Part shown: positions 1 to 7,630 of the stretch, piece after piece | Layout: the number at the start of each line of letters is the position of its first letter | Numbering within the stretch: position 1 is the first letter of the stretch | DNA from: Streptomyces sp. NK15101 | GTDB taxonomy: Bacteria > Actinomycetota > Actinomycetes > Streptomycetales > Streptomycetaceae | Reading direction: 5' to 3' | Assembly (NCBI RefSeq): GCF_020400725.1 | Contig: NZ_JAINVG010000081.1 | Location: 1 to 33,998, forward strand | DNA length: 33,998 bases | Made by a program: the position numbers and the translations under genes | Notes under the pieces: generated by a model | Told to the model about the DNA's origin: nothing | The model's input: the letters and a program-made list of their open reading frames with translations, nothing else | Databases searched by the model: none

Positions 1-1
1 A

Positions 2-73
2 GGACTTGTCCGCCGGGGCATCTCGGTCGGCTCCAGCACCGTGCGGGCACATCAGCACGCTTCCGGCGCCCGC
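2..73 (+). pseudogene. Remnant resembling an IS5-type transposase
   Basis: Frame 2 reads GLVRRGISVGSSTVRAHQHA followed by SGAR. From memory this resembles the segment around the first catalytic Asp of Streptomyces IS5-family transposases (a VSVDSTxVRAHQHAAGAR-like sequence). Here the Asp position is Gly, and the similarity stops at about base 73, after which no frame continues the family pattern. The window begins inside the element, so the 5' part is unseen. The rest of 1-240 is GC-rich with no convincing gene. The match is short, so this is a tentative call for a decayed insertion sequence. Confidence 0.4.
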
Positions 74-240
74 ACCGGCCCACCGCCGGTCCCCGCCCCA
101 AAGGGGCCGCGGCGGCAGAACACCAGGACGAGACGCCGTTGCAGAGCCTCGTCGCCCGCCTGGTGGAGGTGGTGCAGGAGGTGAGGGCCGGGCGACATCA
201 TGCACGTTCCCTCACGGGCGGATGACCGGTCGGACAGCTC

Positions 241-717
241 CTAGTCCGTGGCCTTCTTCTGGCGGCGCACCGGAAGGAGCCGGGAGCCGGCCATCTCTTC
301 GCCGAAGCGGTCGTCGGGGTTGGACAGGACGCAGGTCTCCAGGGAGAGGCAGCCGCAGCCGATGCAGTCCGTCAGGTGGTCACGGAGCCGGCCCAGCTGT
401 TTGATGCGCTCGTCGAGCTCGGTGCGCCAGGCCCCGGAGAGCCGGGCCCAGTCCTCGTTCGTGGGCGTGCGCTCCTCGGGGAGCTGGGCCAGCGCCTCCC
501 GGATGGTGGCCAGGGGGATCCCGACCCGCTGCGCAGCCCGGACGAAGGCGACCCTGCGGAGCGTGTCGCGGCCGTAGCGGCGCTGGTTTCCGCTGGTGCG
601 GCGGCTGCGGATGAGCCCTTTCGCCTCGTAGAAGTGCAGGGCGGAGACGGCGGCCCCGCTACGGGCGGAGAGCTGGCCGACGGTGAGTTCGTGGATCTTC
701 TCTGGAATATGCGGCAC
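241..717 (-). CDS. soxR: Redox-sensing MerR-family activator SoxR
   Basis: A 158-aa MerR-family regulator. An N-terminal winged-helix domain (about residues 11-80, with TVGQLSARSG and ALHFYEAKGLI) is followed by a dimerisation helix and a C-terminal [2Fe-2S] site C118-x2-C121-x-C123-x5-C129, the SoxR signature in the usual place. Family knowledge: oxidation of the cluster turns on target promoters. In streptomycetes SoxR answers mainly to redox-active metabolites such as quinones rather than to superoxide. A GTG start at 717 gives the normal family length; a longer in-frame extension upstream has no family match. The gene is divergent from the MaoC gene, 126 bp apart. The C-terminal tail (RLLPVRRQKKATD) is basic. 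Confidence 0.93.
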   Translation of the reverse strand: MPHIPEKIHELTVGQLSARSGAAVSALHFYEAKGLIRSRRTSGNQRRYGRDTLRRVAFVRAAQRVGIPLATIREALAQLPEERTPTNEDWARLSGAWRTELDERIKQLGRLRDHLTDCIGCGCLSLETCVLSNPDDRFGEEMAGSRLLPVRRQKKATD

Positions 718-779
718 CCGGAAAACCCTACTGGTGCGCCGGCGGCGGCCGTTGACAGCGCCCCCCGTACCCCACATGC

Positions 780-795
780 TGAGCAAGCGCTTGGA
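780..795. promoter_or_regulatory. Probable TetR operator upstream of the MaoC gene
   Basis: TGAGCAAGCGCTTGGA is centred on the perfect 10-bp palindrome CAAGCGCTTG. An almost identical copy (15 of 16 bases) lies at 1972-1987, in front of the nearby TetR gene. AGCAAGCGCTTGCT-like palindromes are a familiar type of operator for TetR regulators of acyl-CoA metabolism. The site is 48 bp upstream of the MaoC start, suitable for repression. The binding regulator is inferred to be the TetR encoded at 1296-1922. Confidence 0.6.
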
Positions 796-843
796 CACCG
801 ACCATCGGGTATGCCGTACGAGTACGAGAAGGAACGAGGACAC

Positions 844-1305
844 ATGGCCGAGCCGAGGATCTTCACCTCCGCCGAGGAGCTGCGCGCGGGAGTGGGCGAG
901 CAGCTGGGGCACAGCGACTGGCTGGAGATCGACCAGAAGCGGATCGACCTCTTCGCGGAGGCGACCGGGGACCACCAGTGGATCCACGTGGACCCGGAGC
1001 GCGCCGCGACCGGCCCCTTCGGCACGACGATCGCGCACGGCTACCTGACGCTGTCCCTCCTGCCGCTGTTCGTCCCGCAGGTGCTGCGGGTCGAGGGCAT
1101 GAAGATGGGACTCAACTACGGGACGGAAAAGGTGCGCTTCCCCGCCCCCGTCCCGGTCGGCTCGCGCCTGCGCGCCACCGCGGTCCTGACGAAGGTCGAG
1201 GAGGCGGGCGGCGGCGTGCAGGTGACGGCGGCGGTGACCGTGGAGCGCGAGGGCTCCGACAAGCCGGTCTGCGTCGCCGAGTCGGTCTCCCGCTACTACT
1301 TCTGA
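844..1305 (+). CDS. MaoC-like (R)-specific enoyl-CoA hydratase, NodN-like
   Basis: A 153-aa single hot-dog-fold protein of the MaoC dehydratase family. Such enzymes add water to, or remove it from, enoyl/3-hydroxyacyl-CoA thioesters in the cytoplasm. The hydratase signature is at residues 36-66: LFAEATGDHQWIHVDPERA, with catalytic Asp43 and His48, continuing into GPFGTTIAHG. The ATG at 844 follows a GGAACGAGGA ribosome-binding site. The physiological substrate is not evident. The operator upstream and the adjacent TetR suggest induction by acyl-CoA-type ligands. Its 3' end overlaps the convergent TetR gene by 10 bp. Confidence 0.88.
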   Translation: MAEPRIFTSAEELRAGVGEQLGHSDWLEIDQKRIDLFAEATGDHQWIHVDPERAATGPFGTTIAHGYLTLSLLPLFVPQVLRVEGMKMGLNYGTEKVRFPAPVPVGSRLRATAVLTKVEEAGGGVQVTAAVTVEREGSDKPVCVAESVSRYYF

Positions 1306-1922
1306 GCGCCGACCATCCTGAGGACGAGGTCGGCGTAGAGCACGCCGATCTCGTCGGCCGTCCGGCGGCCCTGGGTGTTGAACCAGCGCGAGACGTCGAT
1401 GCAGAGGGAGAGCACGGCGACCGCGGTGCCGGACACGTCGAGGACGTCGAACTCGCCCGTCGCCGCGCCCTCTTCGAGGATCCGGCGCACGGTCGCGTCG
1501 GACTCGCGGCGCAGCTCGATGATCTCGGCGCGGTGCTCGGGACCGAGCGCGTCGAGCTCGTACTGGACGACGCGCGCGGTCGTGTGGCGCTCGGCGTGCC
1601 AGCGGACGAAGGAGCGCACGGCGTCGGCGAGCCGCTCGGCGGCGGTGCCGTCGCCGTCGGCCGCGGCCCGGAGGATCTCCAGGGCCTTGTCGTGGCCGAT
1701 GCGGCTGATCCGGTGGAGCAGCTCTTCCTTGGTCTTGTAGTGGATGTAGAGCGCGGCGGGGCTCATCCCGGCGCGGCCCGCGATGTCCCGGGTGGTGGTG
1801 GCGTGGTAGCCGCGCTCGGCGAACGCCTCGACGGCGGCCACGAGCAGCCGCCGGGCCGCCTCGGGCGTGACCTCGTCCCAGGGCATGGCCTCGCCCCCGG
1901 ACTTCTCCTCCGCCGCGCTCAT
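1296..1922 (-). CDS. TetR-family regulator, likely of the neighbouring MaoC gene
   Basis: A 208-aa TetR-family protein. The N-terminal helix-turn-helix (about residues 20-65: TTTRDIAGRAGMSPAALYIHYK, KTKEELL) is typical. The C-terminal ligand domain is helical, with a WFNTQGRRTADEIG segment near the end as in KstR-like acyl-CoA-responsive members. The ATG at 1922 was chosen because AAGGAG lies 6 nt upstream; an in-frame extension of 13 codons lacks such a site. A palindrome matching the one before the MaoC gene lies 50 bp upstream, suggesting autoregulation together with control of the MaoC gene. The ligand is unknown. Confidence 0.85.
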   Translation of the reverse strand: MSAAEEKSGGEAMPWDEVTPEAARRLLVAAVEAFAERGYHATTTRDIAGRAGMSPAALYIHYKTKEELLHRISRIGHDKALEILRAAADGDGTAAERLADAVRSFVRWHAERHTTARVVQYELDALGPEHRAEIIELRRESDATVRRILEEGAATGEFDVLDVSGTAVAVLSLCIDVSRWFNTQGRRTADEIGVLYADLVLRMVGAQK

Positions 1923-1971
1923 CCCACACTCCTTCTCGGTCCCCGTCAGGACGAACACCATACAACGAGGG

Positions 1972-1987
1972 TGAGCAAGCGCTTAGA
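1972..1987. promoter_or_regulatory. Second copy of the TetR operator
   Basis: TGAGCAAGCGCTTAGA differs in one base from the site at 780-795. It lies between the YiaA-like gene and the TetR gene and overlaps the YiaA-like stop codon (1983-1985). The position 50 bp upstream of the TetR start fits an autoregulatory operator, implying that the TetR gene has its own promoter here. Confidence 0.6.
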
Positions 1988-2270
1988 GCTTCTGGAAGGG
2001 GTCGTGCTCGGCGAGGAGCTTCTCCAGGCGGGCCTGGTCGACCCGGCTGACGATCTGGCCCGCCTCCTGGCGGTCGCGGACGACCTTGGCGAGGGTGAAG
2101 GCCGAGGTCGTGAGGTAGAGGACCGAGACGGCGAGGAAGGCCCGCACCCAGCCGCTGGCGTCGAGCTGGTAGATCCCGATGGCCACGGCGGCGATCGCGA
2201 CCCCGAAGGAGATGACGGCCTGCATGTAGTAGGCGGCGGTGTTCTGCTGCTTGACCGGTGTGTCGCTCAT
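1983..2270 (-). CDS. YiaA/YiaB-type two-helix membrane protein
   Basis: A 95-aa protein with two hydrophobic helices (about residues 15-34, AVISFGVAIAAVAIGIY, and 42-62, FLAVSVLYLTTSAFTLAKV) and a charged C-terminal tail. The pattern NTAAYYMQAVISF...A.GIY fits the YiaAB two-helix family, inner-membrane proteins of unknown biochemical role. The ATG at 2270 is preferred; another in-frame ATG lies at 2282. A perfect 14-bp hairpin sits just upstream, so translation initiation could be affected by structure, or the hairpin may simply end the upstream transcript. Confidence 0.8.
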   Translation of the reverse strand: MSDTPVKQQNTAAYYMQAVISFGVAIAAVAIGIYQLDASGWVRAFLAVSVLYLTTSAFTLAKVVRDRQEAGQIVSRVDQARLEKLLAEHDPFQKL

Positions 2271-2282
2271 GTCGCACACCAT

Positions 2283-2314
2283 CCGGCGGATGTGGCCGTC
2301 GCCACATCCGCCGG
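2283..2314 (-). terminator. Hairpin between the acyl-CoA dehydrogenase and YiaA-like genes
   Basis: A perfect 14-bp stem (2283-2296 with 2301-2314; arm CCGGCGGATGTGGC) and a 4-nt loop. It lies 29 bp after the acyl-CoA dehydrogenase stop, reading leftwards. There is no U-tract, which is common for Streptomyces hairpin terminators. Confidence 0.6.
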
Positions 2315-2342
2315 CGTACTCAGTCCCGTACCCATGGGGTAC

Positions 2343-3494
2343 TCAGAAGGCCGAGACCCCGGTGAGCGCCCGGCCGATGATGAGCTTCTGGATCTGGCTG
2401 GTGCCCTCGTAGAGGGTCATGACGCGGGCGTCGCGCACCAGCTTCCCGACGGGGTACTCGTCGATGTAGCCGTAGCCGCCGAAGACCTGGAGGGCGTTGT
2501 TCGCGGCGCGGACGGCGGCCTCGGAGGCGTACAGCTTGGCCTTGGAGGCGGCGGTGGCGAAGTCCCGCCCCCGGTCGATCAGGTCGGCGACCCGCCAGGT
2601 GAGCAGCCGGGCGGCGTCCACGTCGACGGCGATGTCGCTGAGGAGCTCCTGGACCAGCTGGTACGAGGCGATGGGCTTTCCGAACTGCTCGCGCTCCCCC
2701 GCGTACCGCACGGCGGCGTCGAGCGCGGCCTGCGCGATGCCGACGCAGCCGGCGGCGACCGACATGCGCCCCTTGGCGAGGGCGGACATGGCGACGGCGA
2801 AGCCCTTGCCCTCGGGGCCGAGCATGGCGTCCGCCGGGACGCGGACGTCCTCCAGGACGAGCTCGGCGGTGGCCTGGCCGCGCAGACCGAGCTTGCCGTG
2901 GACGGGCCGGCGGGTGAGGCCGGGGGCGTCGGCGGGCACGAGGAAGGCGGAGATCCCCTTGTGGCCGGGGGCGCCGCCGGTGCGGGCGAAGAGCAGCACG
3001 ACGTCGGCCCAGGTGCCGTTGGTGATGAACATCTTGCTGCCGTTGACGACGTACGCGTCGCCGTCCCGAACGGCGCGGGTGGCCAGGTTCCCCGCGTCGG
3101 AGCCGGTGCCCGGCTCGGTGAGGCCGAAGCAGCCGAGCGCCTCGCCGGCGGCGAGCCGGGGCAGCCACTCCCGCTTCTGCTCCTCGCTGCCCCAGGAGGC
3201 GATCGTCTTGGCGACCAGCCCGAGGGAGACGGAGACGATGCCGCGCACGGAGGAGTCCCCGCGTCCCAGCTCCTCGGTGACGAGGCAGTACGCGAGGTGG
3301 TCGCCGCCCGAACCGCCGTACTCCTCGGGGATCGTGAGCCCGAGGAAGCCGACGGCGCCGAGCTTCTTCACGATGGCGCGGTCCACCTGCTCGGCGCGGT
3401 CCCACGCGACGGCGTGCGGGGTGACCTCGCGCGCGACGAAGTCCTCGGCGAGCCGCCGTACGGCCTCCTGCTCCTCGCTCAGTTCCAGATTCAT
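2343..3494 (-). CDS. Acyl-CoA dehydrogenase
   Basis: A 383-aa protein of standard acyl-CoA dehydrogenase length. It oxidises an acyl-CoA to the 2,3-enoyl-CoA, passing electrons from FAD to ETF. Domains in order: N-terminal helical (LSEEQEAVRRLAEDFV), middle beta domain (CFGLTEPGTGSDAG, FAD/substrate contact; NGSKMFITNG), and C-terminal helical domain (REQFGKPIASYQLVQ; QVFGGYGYIDEYPV). The probable catalytic base is Glu363 in LYEGTSQIQ. The ATG at 3494 gives the family N-terminus; an upstream GTG at 3509 lacks a ribosome-binding site. Chain-length preference cannot be read from sequence; short or branched-chain substrates are plausible. It is divergent from a TetR gene that may regulate it. 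Confidence 0.92.
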   Translation of the reverse strand: MNLELSEEQEAVRRLAEDFVAREVTPHAVAWDRAEQVDRAIVKKLGAVGFLGLTIPEEYGGSGGDHLAYCLVTEELGRGDSSVRGIVSVSLGLVAKTIASWGSEEQKREWLPRLAAGEALGCFGLTEPGTGSDAGNLATRAVRDGDAYVVNGSKMFITNGTWADVVLLFARTGGAPGHKGISAFLVPADAPGLTRRPVHGKLGLRGQATAELVLEDVRVPADAMLGPEGKGFAVAMSALAKGRMSVAAGCVGIAQAALDAAVRYAGEREQFGKPIASYQLVQELLSDIAVDVDAARLLTWRVADLIDRGRDFATAASKAKLYASEAAVRAANNALQVFGGYGYIDEYPVGKLVRDARVMTLYEGTSQIQKLIIGRALTGVSAF

Positions 3495-3525
3495 GCGGTG
3501 CCACCCCACTCGGCCATTTAATTAC

Positions 3526-3539
3526 CACTGCTAGTTTTT
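3526..3539. promoter_or_regulatory. AT-rich motif shared with the ALDH promoter region
   Basis: The plus strand reads CACTGCTAGTTTTT, inside an AT-rich intergenic of only 70 bp between the acyl-CoA dehydrogenase (-) and TetR (+) starts. Twelve of 14 bases match CGCTGATAGTTTTT at 19190-19203, upstream of the aldehyde dehydrogenase operon. It may be the binding site of the TetR at 3565, but that is inference. Confidence 0.4.
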
Positions 3540-3564
3540 CTGGTGCGGGCCTACTATGTGCGCC

Positions 3565-4251
3565 ATGGCCCGACCGCGCAAGCCCCTGCTCAGCCGAGAA
3601 CGCATCGTCGAGACGGCGGGCGCGCTCGTGGACGCGGAGGGCCTCGCGGCGCTCTCCACCCGGCGGCTCGCCGCCGAACTCGGCGTGAGCGGGCCCTCGC
3701 TCTACAACCACTTCCGCACCAAGGACGAGATCCTCGACGCGGTCGCGGACGCGGTGAGCGCGAAGATCGACCTGTCGATGTTCGCGGAGGAGGACGGCCG
3801 GGACTGGCGGACGGCGCTGCACGACTGGGCGGTCTCCTACCGCGCCGCCCTCGCCGACCACCCGCACATCGTCCCCGTCCTCGCCCAGGGCCCCGGCCGC
3901 CGCCCGGCGGGCCTGAAGGTCGCCGACGCCGTCTTCGGCGCGATGGTCCGCGCGGGCTGGCCCCCGGCCCAGGCCACCTCCATCGGCGCGCTGATGCGGT
4001 ACTTCATCACCGGCTCCGCCCTCGGCTCCTTCGCCCGCGGCTTCGTCGACGACGAGACGGCCTACGACCCGGCCGACTACCCCCACCTCGGCCAGGCCCA
4101 CCTCCTCGCCGAGCGCCGCCAGAAGGTCGACGAAGGCGCGTTCGAGACGGGCCTGCGGGCGCTGCTCGACGGCCTGCGGCTGCAGTACGAGGCGGTCCCG
4201 GCCCGCCGGTCCGCGACCGCGCACGACGGTTCGGCCACCGCCGAAGCGTGA
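3565..4251 (+). CDS. TetR-family regulator with TetR-class C-terminal domain
   Basis: A 228-aa TetR regulator. The helix-turn-helix is at residues about 15-60 (LSTRRLAAELGVSGPSLYNH, FRTKDEILDAV). The C-terminal region (residues 80-215) resembles the tetracycline-repressor C-terminal domain (VSYRAALADHPHIVPVLAQG, ALMRYFITGSALG). I chose the ATG at 3565: it lies 7 nt after TACTAT (3552-3557), a good -10 element, which would make the mRNA leaderless. An ATG at 3556 overlaps that element. It is divergent from the acyl-CoA dehydrogenase gene and probably represses it. The ligand is unknown. Confidence 0.85.
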   Translation: MARPRKPLLSRERIVETAGALVDAEGLAALSTRRLAAELGVSGPSLYNHFRTKDEILDAVADAVSAKIDLSMFAEEDGRDWRTALHDWAVSYRAALADHPHIVPVLAQGPGRRPAGLKVADAVFGAMVRAGWPPAQATSIGALMRYFITGSALGSFARGFVDDETAYDPADYPHLGQAHLLAERRQKVDEGAFETGLRALLDGLRLQYEAVPARRSATAHDGSATAEA

Positions 4252-4269
4252 GTGCGGCAGGCTCGGCCC

Positions 4270-4965
4270 ATGGCAGCCAGTGATCTCGCCGCGCTCGCGG
4301 CGCTCTTCGCGGACGAGAGCCGCGCCGCGTTCCTGCTCGCTCTGCTCGACGGGCGGGCCTGGACCGCCGGAGAGCTCGCCCGGCACGCCGGGGTGGCGCC
4401 GTCCACCGCCAGCGAGCACCTCGGGAAGCTGGTGGCGGGCGGGGTGCTCGCGGAGGAACGGCAGGGCAGACACCGGTACGTGCGGCTCGCCGACCCCGGG
4501 ATCGCCCATCTCGTGGAGGACCTGGCCGCCCGGTCCGAGCCCGAGGTGCCCGTGCCGCCGCGTTCGCTGCGCGCCGCGAGCGCCGGGCAGGCGATGGCGC
4601 GCGGCCGGACCTGCTACGACCACCTCGCGGGACGGCTCGGCATCGCGATCGCCGACGCGATGACGGAGCGCGGACTGCTGCACCAGGACACCGGGTTCGC
4701 GCTCACGGACCGGGGCCTGGCCTGGTTCGACGAGCAGGGCATCCCCCTCGCGCGGAAGGGGCGGCGGCCCGTCGCGCGCGGCTGCCTCGACTGGACCGAG
4801 CGCCGCCCGCACCTGGCGGGACTCGCGGGCGCCGCGCTGTGCCGGCACGCGCTCGACGCCGGGTGGTGCGTACGGATCGGGTCCGAGCGGGCGGTGAAGG
4901 TGACGCCGGAGGGCGAGACGGCCCTGCGGACCGGCCTCGGCATCCCGGCGACGGCCCTGCGCTGA
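4270..4965 (+). CDS. ArsR-family winged-helix regulator (long type)
   Basis: A 231-aa protein. An ArsR-type winged helix fills the first 80 residues (ALFADESRAAFLLALLDGRAWTAGELARHAGVAPSTASEHLGKLV, then GVLAEERQGRHRYVRLAD). A second helical part of about 140 residues follows (ARGRTCYDHLAGRLGIAIADAMTERG; RGCLDWTERRPHLAGLAGAALC), seen in longer actinobacterial ArsR proteins. No classic metal-binding CVC motif is present, so the ligand is probably not arsenic. The ATG at 4270 is preferred; a GTG at 4252 abuts the TetR stop but has no ribosome-binding site. It is followed by an EamA exporter, which it could regulate. Confidence 0.82.
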   Translation: MAASDLAALAALFADESRAAFLLALLDGRAWTAGELARHAGVAPSTASEHLGKLVAGGVLAEERQGRHRYVRLADPGIAHLVEDLAARSEPEVPVPPRSLRAASAGQAMARGRTCYDHLAGRLGIAIADAMTERGLLHQDTGFALTDRGLAWFDEQGIPLARKGRRPVARGCLDWTERRPHLAGLAGAALCRHALDAGWCVRIGSERAVKVTPEGETALRTGLGIPATALR

Positions 4966-5087
4966 GGGGGCGGTACGAGGCCGGGGCCGGCGCCCCTCGG
5001 CCCCCTCTCCTGGCTACGGTCCCGCCCCTCGCCCCTCGGCCCCCGGCCCCGGCCCTCGGCCCCCGTCCCCGGCCTCGTATCGCCCCC
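4966..5087. repeat. Long imperfect inverted repeat between the ArsR and EamA genes
   Basis: The arm at 4966-4988 pairs with 5065-5087, 21 of 23 positions plus one G-U pair if transcribed. The left arm begins directly after the ArsR stop codon. The 76-nt loop is low-complexity CCCCTCGG-type sequence. It could be a terminator for the ArsR gene or a pair of operator sites ahead of the transporter. Confidence 0.5.
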
Positions 5088-5133
5088 CGATATTGCGGTG
5101 AGCGCCGAACGGTCCACCGCCTACGGTCGGGGC

Positions 5134-6048
5134 ATGCAGAAGCAATCCTCCCGGCTCGCGCTCGCCGCCGCCGGTGTCACCGTCGTCCTGTGGGCCTCCG
5201 CCTTCGTCTCCATCCGCAGCGCCGGGGCGGCCTACTCCCCCGGCGCGCTCGCGCTCGGCCGGCTGCTCGCCGGGGCGCTGGTCCTCGGGGCCGTGCTCCT
5301 GGTGCGGCGGGAGGGACTGCCGCCGCGGGCCGCCTGGCCGGGGATCGTGACCTCGGGGCTGCTCTGGTTCGGGGTGTACATGGTGGTCCTGAACTGGGGC
5401 GAGCAGGAGGTCGACGCGGGCACGGCGGCGATGGTGGTCAACATCGGGCCGATCCTGATCGCCCTGCTCGGCGCGCGGTTCCTCAAGGAGTCGCTGCCGC
5501 CCCGGCTGCTGGCGGGCATGGCGGTCTCCTTCGCGGGCGCGGTGACGGTGGGACTGTCGATGTCCGGCGGCGGCTCCGGCGGGCACGCCTCCGTGCTCGG
5601 CGTGGTCCTCTGCCTGCTCGCGGCGATGGCGTACGCGGGCGGGGTCGTGGCCCAGAAGCCGGCGCTCGCCCACGGCAGCGCGCTCCAGGTGACGACCTTC
5701 GGGTGCCTGGTGGGGGCGGCGGCCTGTCTGCCCTTCGCCGGGCAGTTGGTCGAGGAGGCGGGCCGGGCCCCGCTGTCGGCGACCCTGAACATGGTCTACC
5801 TGGGGGTGTTCCCGACCGCGCTCGCGTTCACGACCTGGGCCTACGCCCTCGCCCGTACGACCGCGGGCCGGATGGGCGCGACGACGTACGCCGTGCCCGC
5901 GCTCGTCGTGGTCCTCGCGTGGGTGTTCCTGGGCGAGCTGCCGGGACTGCTCACGCTCGCCGGGGGTGTGCTGTGTCTGGCGGGCGTGGCCGTATCCCGC
6001 TCCCGGGCGCGGGCCGCCGTGACCGCCGGAACGGCTGAATCCACCTGA
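5134..6048 (+). CDS. EamA-family (DMT superfamily) transporter
   Basis: A 304-aa integral membrane protein with about ten helices arranged as two EamA repeats (residues about 10-140 and 155-290). Typical family features are LWASAFVSIRSAG in helix 1, ALALGRLLAGALVLG, and a second-repeat ending of TTYAVPALVVVLAWVFLGE. Members usually export small metabolites such as amino acids; the substrate here is unknown. The ATG at 5134 lies 6 nt after TACGGT (5122-5127), a good -10 element, so the transcript may be leaderless. It sits downstream of the ArsR gene on the same strand. Confidence 0.87.
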   Translation: MQKQSSRLALAAAGVTVVLWASAFVSIRSAGAAYSPGALALGRLLAGALVLGAVLLVRREGLPPRAAWPGIVTSGLLWFGVYMVVLNWGEQEVDAGTAAMVVNIGPILIALLGARFLKESLPPRLLAGMAVSFAGAVTVGLSMSGGGSGGHASVLGVVLCLLAAMAYAGGVVAQKPALAHGSALQVTTFGCLVGAAACLPFAGQLVEEAGRAPLSATLNMVYLGVFPTALAFTTWAYALARTTAGRMGATTYAVPALVVVLAWVFLGELPGLLTLAGGVLCLAGVAVSRSRARAAVTAGTAEST

Positions 6049-6263
6049 CAGGGCATACCCCCGGTTCCGGTCAGTTCGTGGGCGGCCCGTGCGGGGCGGG
6101 CGCCCGCGACCTGGGAGGAAGACGCGCGTCAAGCCCCCAGTTCCGGCCGGACGGGAGAGAAGCCACGTTTCACCGCTTCCCGGCCGGATAGCTTCGAGTC
6201 GGTCACAGGCGCGGGCCCGAACATAACGCTCCGACGCCTTCTCGAAAGCCCACGGGGGAGCTC

Positions 6264-6953
6264 ATGGCGATTCAACAGCGGGCGGAGCGGACGAGACAGG
6301 AGATCCTGTCGTCGGCCGCGCGGGTGTTCGACAGGATGGGTTACGAGCGGGCGTCCCTCGCCCGGATCGCGGGTGAGGCACGGGTGACCACCGGCGCTCT
6401 CGTCTTCCACTTCGCGACCAAGTCCGACCTGGCGACCGCGGTGCGCGGGCGGGCCCGTGCGGTCACCCGGATCACCGTCGAGTCGGCCTGCCTGTCCATG
6501 GAAGGCGTCGGCGGCACCGCGATCGACAAGCTGATGATCACCACCCACGCGCTGATCCGGCTCTTCGAGACCGATCACGTGGCGCGGGCCGGGGAGCGCC
6601 TCGCCCGCGAGCTGCCGTCGACCGACCCCGGGCCCGGGCAGGAGTGCCCCTGGCGGCGCGAGGTGGGCCGTCTCGCGCGGTACGCGGCGGCGGAGAAGGC
6701 GCTGCGGCCCGGTGTGGACGCGACGGTGGTGGCGGCGCTGATCGGCTACGTGATCACCGGGGTCGAGCTGGAGATGCGTCACCCGAGCACGCCTGCAGAC
6801 GCGCCCTGGCCCGCGGAGAGCGGCGCCCTGCACGATCCGGCCGAGGAACGGCTGCGCCGCATCTGGGAGCTGATCCTGCCGGGCCTCGTCCACCCGGCCG
6901 CCCCGGCGCCGTCGAAGGAGCCCTCGAAGGGCAGCTCAGCGACCGCCTCCTGA
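6264..6953 (+). CDS. ScbR/ArpA-like TetR regulator (gamma-butyrolactone receptor-like)
   Basis: A 229-aa TetR protein whose N-terminus RAERTRQEILSSAARVFDRMGY and helix-turn-helix (ARVTTGALVFHFATKSDL) match the gamma-butyrolactone receptor group (ScbR, ArpA, JadR2). The C-terminal half keeps a Trp at the position of the ligand-pocket Trp (PWRREVGRLARYAA) and a terminal helix VVAALIGYVITGVELE. GGGGGAG lies just upstream of the ATG. No butyrolactone synthase (AfsA-like) gene is adjacent, and I see no clear ARE box in the 215-bp upstream gap, so this may be a pseudo-receptor. It converges on the next TetR gene with an 18-bp 3' overlap. Confidence 0.75.
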   Translation: MAIQQRAERTRQEILSSAARVFDRMGYERASLARIAGEARVTTGALVFHFATKSDLATAVRGRARAVTRITVESACLSMEGVGGTAIDKLMITTHALIRLFETDHVARAGERLARELPSTDPGPGQECPWRREVGRLARYAAAEKALRPGVDATVVAALIGYVITGVELEMRHPSTPADAPWPAESGALHDPAEERLRRIWELILPGLVHPAAPAPSKEPSKGSSATAS

Positions 6954-7604
6954 TTCGAGCAGCCGGCGCGCGAAGGCCGTCAGTGAACGTCCGATGCGCT
7001 CGGCCGACAGGCCGAGCTGGTGCCGCTGGAACTGGAAGAGCTCGGGCGACAGCGGACTGAGCGCGATGTCGATCAGGGGGTCCGGGTCCTCGACCCCGTG
7101 GTCGACCAGCAGGGTCCGGACGTGGACGCGCCAGAAGCCGTACGCGCCCGTCCTGAAGCGCGCGGGGCCGGTCTCCGCCCCCAGTGCCAGCGGCAGGTGC
7201 CGTTCGAGCAGATCGAGCATCGCCAGGTAGAACGCCGCGAGCCGCTCCCCGGCCGGTGCGCCGGGTCCGAGCGGCGGCGGTCCGTAGATGAGCTGCCCCT
7301 GCAGCCGGCGCTCGTGCTCGTCGAGCAGTGCCACGGCGACCGAGGACGGATCGGGGAAGCTCCGGTACAGCGTGGCGCGGCCGACGCCCGCGGCCTTGGC
7401 GATCCGGTCCATGGTGACCGACCGCGGGTCCTGTTCGGCGAAGAGCTGCTCGGCCGCCGCCAGGATCTGGGCGCGGTTGCGCTCCGCGTCCGCGCGTCTG
7501 CGCGGCGCGACCGGCTGTTCGTCCGCGGCCTGCAGATCACCGAGGAGACCGCCGACCCGGTGCACGGGGGCGGCTCCCCGACCTCGCTGCTCTTCCTCGC
7601 TCAT
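6936..7604 (-). CDS. TetR-family regulator divergent from the YdcZ transporter
   Basis: A 222-aa TetR protein. After about 45 disordered residues, the helix-turn-helix is RNRAQILAAAEQLFAEQDPR, then VTMDRIAKAAGVGRATLYRSF. The C-terminal domain ends with QRHQLGLSAERIGRSLTAFARRLLES. The ATG at 7604 is preceded by GTAAGG; the longer frame to 7664 would run through the operator. The 122-bp gap to the divergent transporter holds a 64-bp compound palindrome, so this is almost certainly a local repressor of itself and the transporter operon. Confidence 0.85.
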   Translation of the reverse strand: MSEEEQRGRGAAPVHRVGGLLGDLQAADEQPVAPRRRADAERNRAQILAAAEQLFAEQDPRSVTMDRIAKAAGVGRATLYRSFPDPSSVAVALLDEHERRLQGQLIYGPPPLGPGAPAGERLAAFYLAMLDLLERHLPLALGAETGPARFRTGAYGFWRVHVRTLLVDHGVEDPDPLIDIALSPLSPELFQFQRHQLGLSAERIGRSLTAFARRLLESGGGR

Positions 7605-7630
7605 GGGCCAGACCTTACTTCCCCCGGGGC

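Noticed and set aside
752..780. TTGACA at 752-757 as the -35 of the MaoC promoter
   Set aside because: No acceptable -10 hexamer lies 16-19 bp downstream, so I did not annotate a promoter.
978..3521. Very long open frame on the plus strand (847 codons), with similar long frames at 2320-4848, 23049-25154 and 28082-30295
   Set aside because: These are mirror frames of strongly supported genes on the other strand; their products are Arg/Gly/Pro/Val-rich with no family pattern, caused by high GC.
6049..6263. Search for an ARE box upstream of the butyrolactone-receptor-like gene
   Set aside because: No convincing palindrome of the expected type was found by eye.
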